In this document: in pieces, positions 9,392 to 18,199 of the stretch
Layout: each line of letters opens with the position of its first letter
Position numbering within the stretch: the first letter of the stretch is position 1
Position numbers and translations under genes: made by a program
The notes under the pieces: generated by a model
Told to the model about the DNA's origin: nothing
The model's database searches: none
What the model saw: the letters and a program-made list of their open reading frames with translations, nothing else
Assembly (NCBI RefSeq): GCF_049801055.1
Contig: NZ_JBNAGF010000012.1
Coordinates: 1-64,000, forward strand
Origin: JBNAGF01 sp049801055
GTDB lineage: Bacteria; Pseudomonadota; Alphaproteobacteria; Rhodobacterales; Rhodobacteraceae
Direction: 5' to 3'
DNA: 64,000 nt

Positions 9392-10240
9392 ATGTCTGCT
9401 GTCGCCCGTCTCCAAGAGTTTCTCGGTTCCGGCCCAAGCGCGCGGGTTAGTCTGACGCGCGTAAGGGGTTCCTCCCCCCGCGAGGCCGGAACCGAGATGA
9501 TTGTTCGCCCCGATGCGCTGTATGGCACGATCGGCGGCGGACAGCTGGAACACCGGGCGATTGATGCAGCACGCAAGATGCTGGCCGAAGGCGGAAGCGA
9601 AATTCATCTCGATTTGCCGCTGGGGCCGGAAATCGGCCAGTGCTGCGGCGGTCGGGTCGAGATCGAAGTGAAGCGGATGGATGCGGCCGACAAGGAATGC
9701 GCGCTGGAGGAAGCCCGCGCGGCCGACGCCGATCAACCGGCGGTCTACATCATGGGCGCAGGTCATGTCGGACGTGAACTCGCAAACCTGTTCCAGCACA
9801 TGCCCGTGCGGACGATCCTTGTTGATCAGCGCGCCGAAGAGCTGGAGCAATCGCAGGCGCAGGTCGAAAAACGGCTGAGCGCCATCCCCGAAATCGATAT
9901 CACAAATGCACCCGAGGGCAGCGCGTTCATCGTTCTGACCCACGACCACGCTCTGGACTTCCTGCTGGCTTCGGTCGCGCTGGAACGAGGCGATGCGGCC
10001 TATGTCGGGCTGATCGGCTCGGCGACCAAGCGGGCCAAGTTCCGGAGCTGGTGCAGAAATCAGTGTGATGGGCTGTCCATCGCACCCCTAATCTGCCCCA
10101 TCGGGGCAGGCGGTAGCCGTGACAAACGGCCGGCCGTGATCGCCGCCCTTGTGGTGGCAGAAGTGATCACGGCACTGACCTCTGAAACTACCGCATTTTC
10201 CCCCGAATGGGGCACTGTCACGCATATCGCAGCGCAGTGA
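9392..10240 (+). CDS. xdhC: xanthine dehydrogenase accessory protein XdhC
   Basis: This 282-residue XdhC/CoxI-family protein binds molybdopterin, helps its sulfuration and inserts it into XdhB. The N-terminal XdhC domain shows GTIGGGQLEHRA and QCCGGRVEIE. The C-terminal Rossmann domain has VYIMGAGHVGREL near residue 118 and the conserved VGLIGSATKRAKF. The length is normal for the family. It is the third gene of the operon, followed after 80 bases by the permease. Confidence 0.94.
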   Translation: MSAVARLQEFLGSGPSARVSLTRVRGSSPREAGTEMIVRPDALYGTIGGGQLEHRAIDAARKMLAEGGSEIHLDLPLGPEIGQCCGGRVEIEVKRMDAADKECALEEARAADADQPAVYIMGAGHVGRELANLFQHMPVRTILVDQRAEELEQSQAQVEKRLSAIPEIDITNAPEGSAFIVLTHDHALDFLLASVALERGDAAYVGLIGSATKRAKFRSWCRNQCDGLSIAPLICPIGAGGSRDKRPAVIAALVVAEVITALTSETTAFSPEWGTVTHIAAQ

Positions 10241-10320
10241 AATCACACCGGCCGGGTGCACGCGCGCTTTGTTGAAAAGCGCGGGCGTTCCCGTTCGGCC
10301 TGAAACCAAGGAGGTCCCCA

Positions 10321-11904
10321 ATGCGGGAAGGGAGTTACACCTACAAGCTGTTTCATCGCAGCGACTTCAGCGCGTTCTGGGCGCTGTTTACCGATAACCT
10401 GATCAACCTGATGGTTCTGGCAGGTATCTGTCAGTTTGTTTTCCAGATGCCGGCGGAAATCGTGTTCGGTCGCATCGTTCCCGGCGCCGCCGTTGCCATC
10501 GTGGCCGGTATCATCGCCTATGTCATTCTGGCAAAGCGCGCTGCCGCTCAGCACGGCCGCGACGTAACGGCGCTGCCTTATGGCATCTCCACGCCGGTGA
10601 TGTTTGTTTACCTGTTCGGCGTGATCGGTCCGATCTACTGGTCGACCAACGACGCAACGCTGGCCTGGCAGGTCGGTATCGGCGCCGGCTTCATGGGCGG
10701 TATCGTTGCCGCACTGGGAGCTCTGATCGGCCCGTTCCTGAAGAAGGTCACCCCGCGTGCGGGTATGCTCGGCACCCTGTGTGGTATCGCGCTGGTCTTC
10801 ATCGGCACCGTGCCGCTGGCTACGATCTTCGAGAACCCGTTCATCGGTTTTGCCTCGCTGATCATCATTCTCTGGGGTCTGGTTGGCCGCTTTAAGCTGC
10901 CGTTCAACATTCCCGCCGGTCTGTTGGCGCTGATGGTTGGTACCGTTGTTGCGCTGCTCACCGGTCAGGCGTCGATCAGTGCTGACGGCATGGGTGTCTA
11001 CCTGCCGCTGCCCTATGTCGGTGACCTTGTTGCTGGTATCCAGCACCTGTTTGCCAACCCCGAGCTGTTCCTCGTGCTGGTTCCGGTGCAGATCTACAAC
11101 TTCATCGAAACCATGAACAACGTCGAGAGCGCCGAAGCAGCGGGCGACCACTACCCGGTTGCCACCTGTCAGGTCGTCGACGGTGCCGGAACCATGATCG
11201 GTGCGGTCTTTGGTTCGCCGTTCCCAACCACCGCTTATATCGGCCACCCGGCCTACAAGCGTATGGGCGCACATTCGGGCTACATCATCGGCGTTGGCGT
11301 CGTGATCCCGCTGGCTGCGTTCTTTGGTCTGCTGGCCTTCCTCAACAACCTGATCCCCGTGGCTGCTGCTGCGCCGGTTCTGGTGTTCGTTGCCCTGAGC
11401 CTGATCACCAACACGGCACATTCGGTCAAAACCGACCACATGGCCGCTGTCACCATCGCGATGATGCCGCATGTCTCGGCCTTCCTGATGGTCAAGTGGG
11501 GCTCACTGATGAACGCGCTCGGCGCAACCGGTGTCGAAGGATTGCCGCGTCTGGGTGACGAGGCACTGACTGCTGCTCTGTTGCAGCAGGGTGCCCACTA
11601 CGAAGGTCACCTTGCCCTGAGCCAGGGCGCGATCATCACCGGTCTGGTCTGGGGTGCCATCGTGGCATCGGTGATCGACGGACGGTTCAAGAACGCGGGT
11701 GGTTTTGCCCTCGCCGGAGCCGTGATGTCATCCATCGGTATTGTCCACTCGGCCAGCCTTCAAATGCCGGCACTGGACGGAGTGACCATGGGCTACCTGA
11801 TCTCGGCCGGCTTCCTGTTCATCTACCCGCTGTTTCACAAGGATGACGAGCTGGTGAACGAGAATGTCGTCGTCGACGAAGCACCATCGGCCCCGGCAGA
11901 ATAA
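10321..11904 (+). CDS. NCS2-family purine (xanthine/uracil-type) permease
   Basis: This 527-residue inner-membrane transporter has about twelve hydrophobic segments and NCS2 family features, such as DVTALPYGISTPV near residue 80 and YNFIETMNNVESAEAAGD near residue 260. Its place directly after xdhABC suggests it imports hypoxanthine, xanthine or a related purine for the dehydrogenase. Exact specificity cannot be read from the sequence. The ribosome site is AAGGAGG just before the ATG. An excellent terminator follows the stop. Confidence 0.85.
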   Translation: MREGSYTYKLFHRSDFSAFWALFTDNLINLMVLAGICQFVFQMPAEIVFGRIVPGAAVAIVAGIIAYVILAKRAAAQHGRDVTALPYGISTPVMFVYLFGVIGPIYWSTNDATLAWQVGIGAGFMGGIVAALGALIGPFLKKVTPRAGMLGTLCGIALVFIGTVPLATIFENPFIGFASLIIILWGLVGRFKLPFNIPAGLLALMVGTVVALLTGQASISADGMGVYLPLPYVGDLVAGIQHLFANPELFLVLVPVQIYNFIETMNNVESAEAAGDHYPVATCQVVDGAGTMIGAVFGSPFPTTAYIGHPAYKRMGAHSGYIIGVGVVIPLAAFFGLLAFLNNLIPVAAAAPVLVFVALSLITNTAHSVKTDHMAAVTIAMMPHVSAFLMVKWGSLMNALGATGVEGLPRLGDEALTAALLQQGAHYEGHLALSQGAIITGLVWGAIVASVIDGRFKNAGGFALAGAVMSSIGIVHSASLQMPALDGVTMGYLISAGFLFIYPLFHKDDELVNENVVVDEAPSAPAE

Positions 11905-11936
11905 CGCCTGATCCGAAGATCAACATGAAACTAGGC

Positions 11937-11969
11937 GGGCCGCACCTCAACCGGGTGCGGCCCGTTTTT
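11937..11969 (+). terminator. Intrinsic terminator after the xdh operon
   Basis: GGGCCGCACC (11937-11946) pairs perfectly with GGTGCGGCCC (11954-11963), with a seven-base loop and then GTTTTT. It ends the xdhABC-permease transcript, ahead of the convergent SDR gene. Confidence 0.9.
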
Positions 11970-12024
11970 CATTTTGGGAGAGCGCAAGTTTGGCGCCCGG
12001 CTCGACTTGATCAGACTGCTGTGC

Positions 12025-12732
12025 TCAAACCGCGCGAGTGATGCCGCCATCCACCCGGATGTTCTGGCCGGTGATGTATCCGCCGCCCTCCGAGGCCAGA
12101 AAGGCAACTGTTGCCGCGACCTCGTCATAGGACCTGCCGTAGCGGCCCAAGGGGATCTTTGCCTTGAAGTCGGGATTCTCCGGCAGGCTGTCGATGAAAC
12201 CCGGCAAGACGTTGTTCATGCGAAGGTTGTCGGCGGCGTATTTGTCGGCATAGAGCTTGGTAAAGGCGGCGAGCCCGGCCCGCATGACGCCTGATGTCGG
12301 GAACACCGCATCAGGCTCAAAGGCGGCAAAGGTCGAGATATTGATGATCGTGCCAGATTTCTGTTCCAGCATGATCGGCGTGACCAACCGGGTTGGGCGA
12401 ACCGCATTGAGGAAGTAGACGTCCATTCCGCGGTGCCAATCCTCATCTGTGAGCTCAAGCACCGGCGCACGGGGGCCGTGTCCGGCACTGTTGACCAGAA
12501 CGTCGATGCGCCCCCACTTGTCTACGGTTGCGTCCACCAGATGCTTGAGATCGTCATTGGACTGGTTCGAGCCAGTCACGCCAATCCCGCCCAGCTCCTG
12601 CGCAAGCGCTTCGCCTTTGCCGGACGAGGACAGGATCGCAACCTTGTAACCGTCGGCTGCCAGGCGCCTTGCGCTGTCGGCGCCCATCCCGCTCCCGCCT
12701 GCCGTGATGATCGCCACTTTGGTGTCAGCCAT
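12025..12732 (-). CDS. SDR-fold protein with degenerate catalytic motif
   Basis: This 235-residue protein has the short-chain dehydrogenase/reductase fold. The cofactor loop TAGGSGMG is at residues 10-17, NSAG at 81-84, and the catalytic-region serine NIS at 131-133. The usual YxxxK pair, which should sit just before AGLAAF, reads S147-GVM-R151, so both the general-base tyrosine and the lysine are missing. It may be a binding or regulatory protein, or use different chemistry. It is divergent from the LysR gene at 12853, with a 120-base shared control region. The substrate is unknown. Confidence 0.85.
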   Translation of the reverse strand: MADTKVAIITAGGSGMGADSARRLAADGYKVAILSSSGKGEALAQELGGIGVTGSNQSNDDLKHLVDATVDKWGRIDVLVNSAGHGPRAPVLELTDEDWHRGMDVYFLNAVRPTRLVTPIMLEQKSGTIINISTFAAFEPDAVFPTSGVMRAGLAAFTKLYADKYAADNLRMNNVLPGFIDSLPENPDFKAKIPLGRYGRSYDEVAATVAFLASEGGGYITGQNIRVDGGITRAV

Positions 12733-12800
12733 GACATGTCTCCTCTGGCCTTGTGTTCAACTGGCGCAAGGATGCGCGAGGCGGCGGCATTTGACCAATC

Positions 12801-12834
12801 AGATTTGCTGATCTAACTCAGTAGAAAAACTACT
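12801..12834. promoter_or_regulatory. Candidate LysR operator between SDR and LysR genes
   Basis: Two inverted repeats lie just before the LysR start: AGAT-TTGCTG-ATCT (12801-12814) and AGTAG-AAAAA-CTACT (12820-12834). Dyads of this size between divergent genes are typical LysR binding sites. The second dyad ends some 18 bases before the LysR start codon, so it could serve autoregulation. Confidence 0.45.
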
Positions 12835-12852
12835 ATCAAGAAGGGTATTTCA

Positions 12853-13728
12853 ATGCGGGAATTGCCTCCGCTCAATGCGCTCAAGGCGTTTGAGGCCGCC
12901 GGGCGGCACCTCAACTTCACTCGTGCCGCCGAGGAACTGGCCGTGTCGCAGGGGGCCGTGGCGCAGCATGTAAGGCAGTTAGAGGCCCGACTGGGTCAGA
13001 AACTGTTCTTTCGCGAAGCCCGCGGGCTGACCTTGACCGATGCGGGGCGTCGTTTTCTGCCACCGGTCAGCCGCGCCTTTGACATGCTGGCCGAAGCCTC
13101 AGAAAATCTGCGCCCGCAAGAAGCGGTGGTGACGATCAGCACGACCCCGTCCTTTGCAACCCGTTGGCTGGTTCCGCGGCTGGGTGCCTTTGCGCAGGCG
13201 CATCCGGAAATCCGAATTCGGATTGATGCTTCGAATGATCTGGCGAATTTTCAGTCAGACGGTGTCGACATCGCGATCCGGCAAGGGCGGACGGCCATTG
13301 GGCCAGGGCTCAGCGCTGATCTGCTTTTTGCATCGGACCTGATCGCGGTTTGTCATCCGGACCTGTTGGGGCAGATAACGGAAAAACCCGCGCTTGAGGA
13401 TCTGGCCGATCATGTCTTGCTCGAAGACAGCCACGGACATTGGCCGCTGTTCCTCGAAGGTGTGTTCGGCGAAAATCGGATCCTCGAGATGAGATACACC
13501 CAGTTCAGTCAAACCAGCATGGCCATTGACGCAGCCCTTGCCGGGCAGGGGATTGCCCTGACCAGCCGGGCCTTCGTCGAAGCCGATCTGGCCGCGAACA
13601 GGCTGTGCCAGCCCATTCCGGCCACGGTTCAGACCGATCAGGGGTATTACGTGGTCGCCCCGCGCAAACCCCGGCACCCCTCTACGGTATCCGTTGTGCG
13701 GAACTGGTTGTTGTCTCAGGTCGACTGA
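12853..13728 (+). CDS. LysR-family regulator (GcvA-like)
   Basis: This 291-residue regulator starts with MRELPPLNALKAFEAAGRH, the signature N-terminus of the GcvA/AmpR-like LysR branch. Its helix-turn-helix lies at residues 20-40 (NFTRAAEELAVSQGAVAQH). The effector domain fills the rest. It is divergent from the SDR-like gene, which is its most likely target. Its 3' end overlaps the convergent DeoR-family gene by 13 bases. The effector is unknown. Confidence 0.88.
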   Translation: MRELPPLNALKAFEAAGRHLNFTRAAEELAVSQGAVAQHVRQLEARLGQKLFFREARGLTLTDAGRRFLPPVSRAFDMLAEASENLRPQEAVVTISTTPSFATRWLVPRLGAFAQAHPEIRIRIDASNDLANFQSDGVDIAIRQGRTAIGPGLSADLLFASDLIAVCHPDLLGQITEKPALEDLADHVLLEDSHGHWPLFLEGVFGENRILEMRYTQFSQTSMAIDAALAGQGIALTSRAFVEADLAANRLCQPIPATVQTDQGYYVVAPRKPRHPSTVSVVRNWLLSQVD

Positions 13729-14495
13729 GGGCCGCCCGCGACGATCGCCTTGGTCTTCCACTCAGCGCAAAGACGGGTAAGTTCAACTGGTAGGGGGGCA
13801 TCCGTGAACAGGCTGTCGACCTGTTCCAGCGAGCCGATGCGGACCGGTGCATTCCGTCCGATTTTCGATTGATCCGCCACCACAAAGACCCTGCGCGACT
13901 GCGCGATGATGGTCTGGCTGACGTGAACCTCCTGAATGTCGAAATCGAGCATGTCGCCTGCGACGTCCAGCGCCGAACAGCCGATGACCGCATAGTCAAA
14001 GCGGAACTGCCGTATGGTGGACTCGGTCAGTGCCCCGGTCATGCCGCCATCGGACCGGCGCAATACACCACCTGCGAGGACGATCTGGCAGTCCTCATTC
14101 GGCGCCAGAATATTGGCGACGTTGATATTGTTGGTCACGACCATCAGCCCTTTGTGTTGTCCCAACGCCTGCGCCACTGCCTCGGTGGACGTGCCGATAT
14201 TGAGAAAAACGGAGGATCCGTCCGGGATGTCCGAGGCGCAGGCCTGCGCAATGCGGATCTTGGCGTCTTCGTTGAGGGCGCGGCGGTCCTGATAGCCAAT
14301 ATTGACAACGCCAGAGCGTAAGACCGCACCGCCGTGGACCCGGTCAAGATGGCCGGCATCGGCCAGTTCGCTGAGATCGCGGCGAATGGTCTGAACGGTG
14401 ACGTCAAACCGATCCGCAAGGCCATCAACGGTCACACGGCCTTCGGTCCGGGCAATTTCCAGAATATCGGTCTGGCGAAACGAAAGGGACATCAC
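13716..14495 (-). CDS. glpR: DeoR-family repressor, probable GlpR
   Basis: This 259-residue protein has an N-terminal DeoR helix-turn-helix (residues 8-60, ILEIARTEGRVTVDGLADRF) and a C-terminal sugar-phosphate sensor domain (IFLNIGTSTEAVAQAL, GVLRRSDGGMTG). It is divergent from glpD and glpK, so it is most likely the glycerol-3-phosphate-responsive repressor of those genes. The specific symbol rests on context. It overlaps the 3' end of the preceding LysR gene by 13 bases in convergent orientation. Confidence 0.82.
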   Translation of the reverse strand: MMSLSFRQTDILEIARTEGRVTVDGLADRFDVTVQTIRRDLSELADAGHLDRVHGGAVLRSGVVNIGYQDRRALNEDAKIRIAQACASDIPDGSSVFLNIGTSTEAVAQALGQHKGLMVVTNNINVANILAPNEDCQIVLAGGVLRRSDGGMTGALTESTIRQFRFDYAVIGCSALDVAGDMLDFDIQEVHVSQTIIAQSRRVFVVADQSKIGRNAPVRIGSLEQVDSLFTDAPLPVELTRLCAEWKTKAIVAGGPQST

Positions 14496-14506
14496 GGCTC
14501 CGATCC

Positions 14507-14657
14507 CAAGATGCGAAATAAAACGAACTTTTTGACGTTGTTTTCGGTCGTGTCTGCCGAAGAGTTGTTACTTCTCTTGCTATTCGAACAAAAACGAAAA
14601 TAAAAGATGGTAATCGAATTTTGAGTCGCGCATCATGGATGCCGGCCGACGGCCGGC
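14507..14657. promoter_or_regulatory. glpR-glpD control region with TTCG/CGAA half-sites and a GC palindrome
   Basis: The gap between the divergent glpR and glpD holds several TTCG or CGAA half-sites, including GCGAAATAAAACGAA near 14515 and TATTCGAACAAAAACGAAAATA at 14581-14602. The E. coli GlpR operator is built from inverted TTCG/CGAA elements, so these are candidate operators, although the spacing here differs. At 14641-14657, GCCGGCC-GAC-GGCCGGC forms a perfect seven-base-pair dyad in the glpD leader, which may fold in RNA. Confidence 0.4.
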
Positions 14658-14686
14658 GGATATTGAACACCCAAGGAAATCGTCTC

Positions 14687-16294
14687 ATGTCTTCAACGTC
14701 GAACTCCGGTAACGGAAGCAGCATCACGGACCTGTTCATCATTGGCGGCGGCGTAAATGGGTGCGGAATTGCCCGCGATGCAGCAGGTCGGGGTCTGTCA
14801 GTGATGCTGGCCGAGCGGGGCGATCTGGCTTCGGCCACGTCATCGGCGTCGACCAAGCTGTTTCACGGCGGATTGCGGTATCTTGAGTATTTTGAGGTGC
14901 GTCTGGTGCGCGAGGCTTTGGTTGAACGTGAAGTCCTGCTGCAAGCGATGCCGCACATTAGCTGGCCGATGCGCTTTGTGCTGCCAATACACGAGGACAT
15001 GCGGTTTGATGCAGAAACACCCGCTTCTCGGCTTTTGGGCCTGTTTATGCCGTGGATGCGGGGTCGGCGTCCAGCCTGGATGATCCGAATGGGGCTGTTC
15101 CTTTATGATCAGCTTGGTGGGCGAAAGATCCTGCCGGGAACGGCCTCGATTGACTTGAAAACAGCCGCTGAAGGCACTGTTTTACAAGAAAAATACCAGA
15201 AAGCCTATGAATACTCGGACTGCTGGGTCGATGACGCGCGGCTGGTTATTTTGAACGCGCGGGATGCGGGGCGGCTGGGTGCGCAGATCATGACCCGGAC
15301 CGAAGTTGTCTCGGCCACGCGGGCCGGCGACCTCTGGCGGATCAGCCTGCGCGAGACCGACACCGGAGAAGAGCGGCAGGTTGAGGCGCGATATCTCGTC
15401 AATGCAGGTGGCCCTTGGGTCGGGGACGTGATCCAAAACCGCGTTCACGCCCCGTCGCGGGACGGTGTGCGGCTGGTGCGCGGCAGCCATATCGTGACAC
15501 GCAAATTGTTCGACCACGACAAGGCCTATTTTTTTCAGGGTGAGGATGGAAGAATAATATTTGCAATACATTACGAGAATGATTTCACCCTGATTGGCAC
15601 CACTGATGAGGATCATGGCGATCCCTTCCAGCCTCCGGTCTGTACTGAATCCGAACAGGATTACTTGTGCACCTTTGCCTCGCAGTATTTTAGTCAGCCG
15701 GTCACGCGCGACGATATCGTCTGGACATATTCCGGCGTGCGCCCCCTGCATGACGACGGCGCCGGAAGCGCCACCGCAGCAACGCGAGACTATACCTTGA
15801 AGGTGGAAGCAGACGAAGGTGCGCCGCTGCTTAACGTGTTTGGCGGCAAGATCACCACATATCGCCGTCTGGCCGAAAGTGCGATGACTGAAATCGGGCG
15901 CCATTTCCCGGCTTTGCCGACGAATTGGACCGCTGGGGCACCGCTGCCGGGAGGTGATTTCTCTGTCGGCGATGTTTCGATTCTGACCAGTGGCATCAGG
16001 CAGAAATATAGCTTTCTTACAAATGCTTGGGCAGCACGCCTGATCCGGTCTTATGGCACGGAAGCAGCCGCGATGCTTGGTGATGCGGCCAGCATCGACG
16101 ATCTTGGGCGCATGTTCGGTGGCACGCTTTCCGAGCGAGAACTGCTCTGGCTCATGGACCATGAGTTTGCCCGCCGGGCCGATGATGTGGTCTGGCGGCG
16201 AAGCAAGCTGGGCCTTCGGCTGAGTGCCGAGGAAATTTCCGAGATCGACGAATGGATGCGGTCCCGGGCCAGGCCCTCGAAACCGGCTCTGTAA
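14687..16294 (+). CDS. glpD: aerobic glycerol-3-phosphate dehydrogenase
   Basis: This 535-residue FAD enzyme oxidises sn-glycerol-3-phosphate to dihydroxyacetone phosphate at the inner face of the membrane and passes electrons to quinone. The Rossmann motif is IIGGGVNGCGIARDAAGRG near residue 17, and SSASTKLFHGGLRYLE is the GlpD hallmark. The C-terminal helical domain is present. I chose ATG 14687 because AAGGA lies ten bases upstream; the frame is open to 14621. A patch near 15540-15590 is AT-rich with unusual codons, but the protein sequence looks intact. It is followed by glpK after 135 bases. Confidence 0.93.
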   Translation: MSSTSNSGNGSSITDLFIIGGGVNGCGIARDAAGRGLSVMLAERGDLASATSSASTKLFHGGLRYLEYFEVRLVREALVEREVLLQAMPHISWPMRFVLPIHEDMRFDAETPASRLLGLFMPWMRGRRPAWMIRMGLFLYDQLGGRKILPGTASIDLKTAAEGTVLQEKYQKAYEYSDCWVDDARLVILNARDAGRLGAQIMTRTEVVSATRAGDLWRISLRETDTGEERQVEARYLVNAGGPWVGDVIQNRVHAPSRDGVRLVRGSHIVTRKLFDHDKAYFFQGEDGRIIFAIHYENDFTLIGTTDEDHGDPFQPPVCTESEQDYLCTFASQYFSQPVTRDDIVWTYSGVRPLHDDGAGSATAATRDYTLKVEADEGAPLLNVFGGKITTYRRLAESAMTEIGRHFPALPTNWTAGAPLPGGDFSVGDVSILTSGIRQKYSFLTNAWAARLIRSYGTEAAAMLGDAASIDDLGRMFGGTLSERELLWLMDHEFARRADDVVWRRSKLGLRLSAEEISEIDEWMRSRARPSKPAL

Positions 16295-16400
16295 AGGTGG
16301 TGACATTCGTGCGGGATTGATGCGCAGCGATGCAGGGTTGATCTGAAAAATCATGACCGCGGGCTTGCCGCGACAGGCGACTTTGCTGTCCAATGTCCGA

Positions 16401-16429
16401 AACGGAATTGATACGGAACGGATTGATAC
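16401..16429 (+). repeat. Near-tandem repeat at the glpK ribosome site
   Basis: AACGGAATTGATAC (16401-16414) is repeated as AACGGATTGATAC (16417-16429), directly in front of the glpK ATG. The copies differ by one A. The duplication doubles the only purine-rich candidate ribosome site. Confidence 0.5.
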
Positions 16430-17944
16430 ATGACGCATATTCTTGCCATTGATCAGGGCACGACGTCGTCGCGGGCCATCTTGTTTGATGCAGAGATGAA
16501 AGTTTCGGCAGTGGCGCAGCGCGAGTTTCCACAGCACTACCCGGCATCGGGGTGGGTTGAACATGATCCGGCGGATTTGTGGGAGACGACCCTGTACAGT
16601 TGCCTCGAAGTCATGAAGAAAGCCGATCTTTCGACACGGAAAATCGCAGCTATCGGCATCACCAATCAGCGCGAAACCACTCTGGTCTGGGATCGGGTCT
16701 CTGGTAAGACCGTCCACAACGCGATTGTCTGGCAAGACAGGCGCACCAGCGATCTGTGCCGCCAACTGCGCGAGGCGGGGCACGAGCAAATGGTGTCAGA
16801 ACGCACCGGGCTGCTGCTGGATCCCTATTTCTCCGGCACCAAGCTTGCTTGGATTTTGGACAACGTCGACGGGGTGCGGGAACGGGCCGAGACCGGGGAT
16901 CTGCTGTTCGGAACGGTCGACAGCTACCTGATCTGGAAGCTGACCGGGGGCAGGGTGCATGCCACCGATGCAACCAACGCTGCGCGAACGCTGCTGTATG
17001 ACATCCGCGAAGGGGCTTGGTCGTCCGAGATCTGCGATTTGCTGAACGTGCCGATGAGCATGTTGCCCGAAGTGAGAGATTGCGCCGGGGACTATGGCAC
17101 CACCGAACCGGAGCTTTTGGGAGGCGCCATTCGTATCACCGGGGTGGCGGGTGATCAGCAGGCTGCAACGGTCGGCCAGGCCTGTTTCCGCCCGGGCATG
17201 ATGAAATCGACGTATGGCACCGGCTGTTTTGCGTTGCTGAACACCGGTGGCACACCGGTGAAGTCTCAGAACCGTCTGTTGACCACCATCGGCTATCAAT
17301 TGAACGGCAAGCCGACCTATGCGCTTGAAGGGTCCATATTCGTGGCCGGGGCGGTGGTGCAATGGTTGCGGGATGGTCTGAAAGTGATCGCATCCGCGAA
17401 GGAGACACATCAACTGGCCGAGGCCGCAGACCCGGCGCAGGATCTGGTGCTTGTGCCGGCCTTCGTGGGGCTGGGAGCACCCTATTGGAATGCCGATTGC
17501 CGCGGGGCGGTCTATGGGTTGACCCGAAATTCCGGTCCGGCGGAATTTGCCCGCGCCGCGCTTGAAAGTGTCGGTTTCCAGACCCGGGATCTGTTGGAGG
17601 CGATGCGCGCGGACTGGGCCGCGCATGAGGCGTTGAGCGCACAGCCCGGCGATGAGGTCGACGCTGTTCTGAGAGTAGATGGCGGAATGAGCGCCTCGGA
17701 TTGGGCGATGCAGTTTCTATCGGATATTCTGGGAGCCGAAGTTGACCGACCGGCGGTGCTGGAAACGACTGCGCTCGGGGCCGCGTGGCTGGCCGGGATG
17801 CAGGCGGGGATCTACTCTGACATGGATGGTTTTGCGTCGGGCTGGGCCCGTGAGCGGCGGTTTTCACCGCAGATGGATACGGCCCGGAAAGAAGACAGGT
17901 ATGCCCGATGGCAAAAGGCTGTGGCCGCCACTCTGTCTGTGTGA
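16430..17944 (+). CDS. glpK: glycerol kinase
   Basis: This 504-residue FGGY-family kinase phosphorylates glycerol to glycerol-3-phosphate, the substrate of the adjacent GlpD. The N-terminal phosphate loop is ILAIDQGTTSSRAILFD. The glycerol-binding block GITNQRETTLVWD is near residue 80, and the C-terminal signature region DGGMSASDWAMQFLSDIL is near residue 415. The length is typical. No glycerol facilitator or glycerol-3-phosphate transporter gene follows, so uptake must be encoded elsewhere or be passive. Confidence 0.95.
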   Translation: MTHILAIDQGTTSSRAILFDAEMKVSAVAQREFPQHYPASGWVEHDPADLWETTLYSCLEVMKKADLSTRKIAAIGITNQRETTLVWDRVSGKTVHNAIVWQDRRTSDLCRQLREAGHEQMVSERTGLLLDPYFSGTKLAWILDNVDGVRERAETGDLLFGTVDSYLIWKLTGGRVHATDATNAARTLLYDIREGAWSSEICDLLNVPMSMLPEVRDCAGDYGTTEPELLGGAIRITGVAGDQQAATVGQACFRPGMMKSTYGTGCFALLNTGGTPVKSQNRLLTTIGYQLNGKPTYALEGSIFVAGAVVQWLRDGLKVIASAKETHQLAEAADPAQDLVLVPAFVGLGAPYWNADCRGAVYGLTRNSGPAEFARAALESVGFQTRDLLEAMRADWAAHEALSAQPGDEVDAVLRVDGGMSASDWAMQFLSDILGAEVDRPAVLETTALGAAWLAGMQAGIYSDMDGFASGWARERRFSPQMDTARKEDRYARWQKAVAATLSV

Positions 17945-18077
17945 CCGATTTCTGGGCGCAACTGGCGGTGTTTCATTTCGTTTGATCGGATTTTCCAAAA
18001 TCGGTGATCGCAAGAGGCAGCGGCGAAAATCCGAAAAATCAGCGCGAAGGATGGCAATTACAAGGGAATCGCGCGCT

Positions 18078-18105
18078 TTGACGTTAAATCCCCCTTTAAT
18101 ATGAT
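18078..18105 (+). promoter_or_regulatory. Candidate sigma-70 promoter for the flavoenzyme pair
   Basis: TTGACG (18078-18083) and TATGAT (18100-18105) are separated by 16 bases, about 95 bases before the start at 18200. This fits a housekeeping-sigma promoter and suggests that the two flavoenzyme genes form a unit separate from glpK. Confidence 0.5.
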
Positions 18106-18199
18106 CAAAAAATGCGATCCCATGTGGAAATCGAGACTCGGATCCTGAAACGGCACAGGAATATGGCCTGAGATCCGTGACGAAACAAGGAAATGCACG

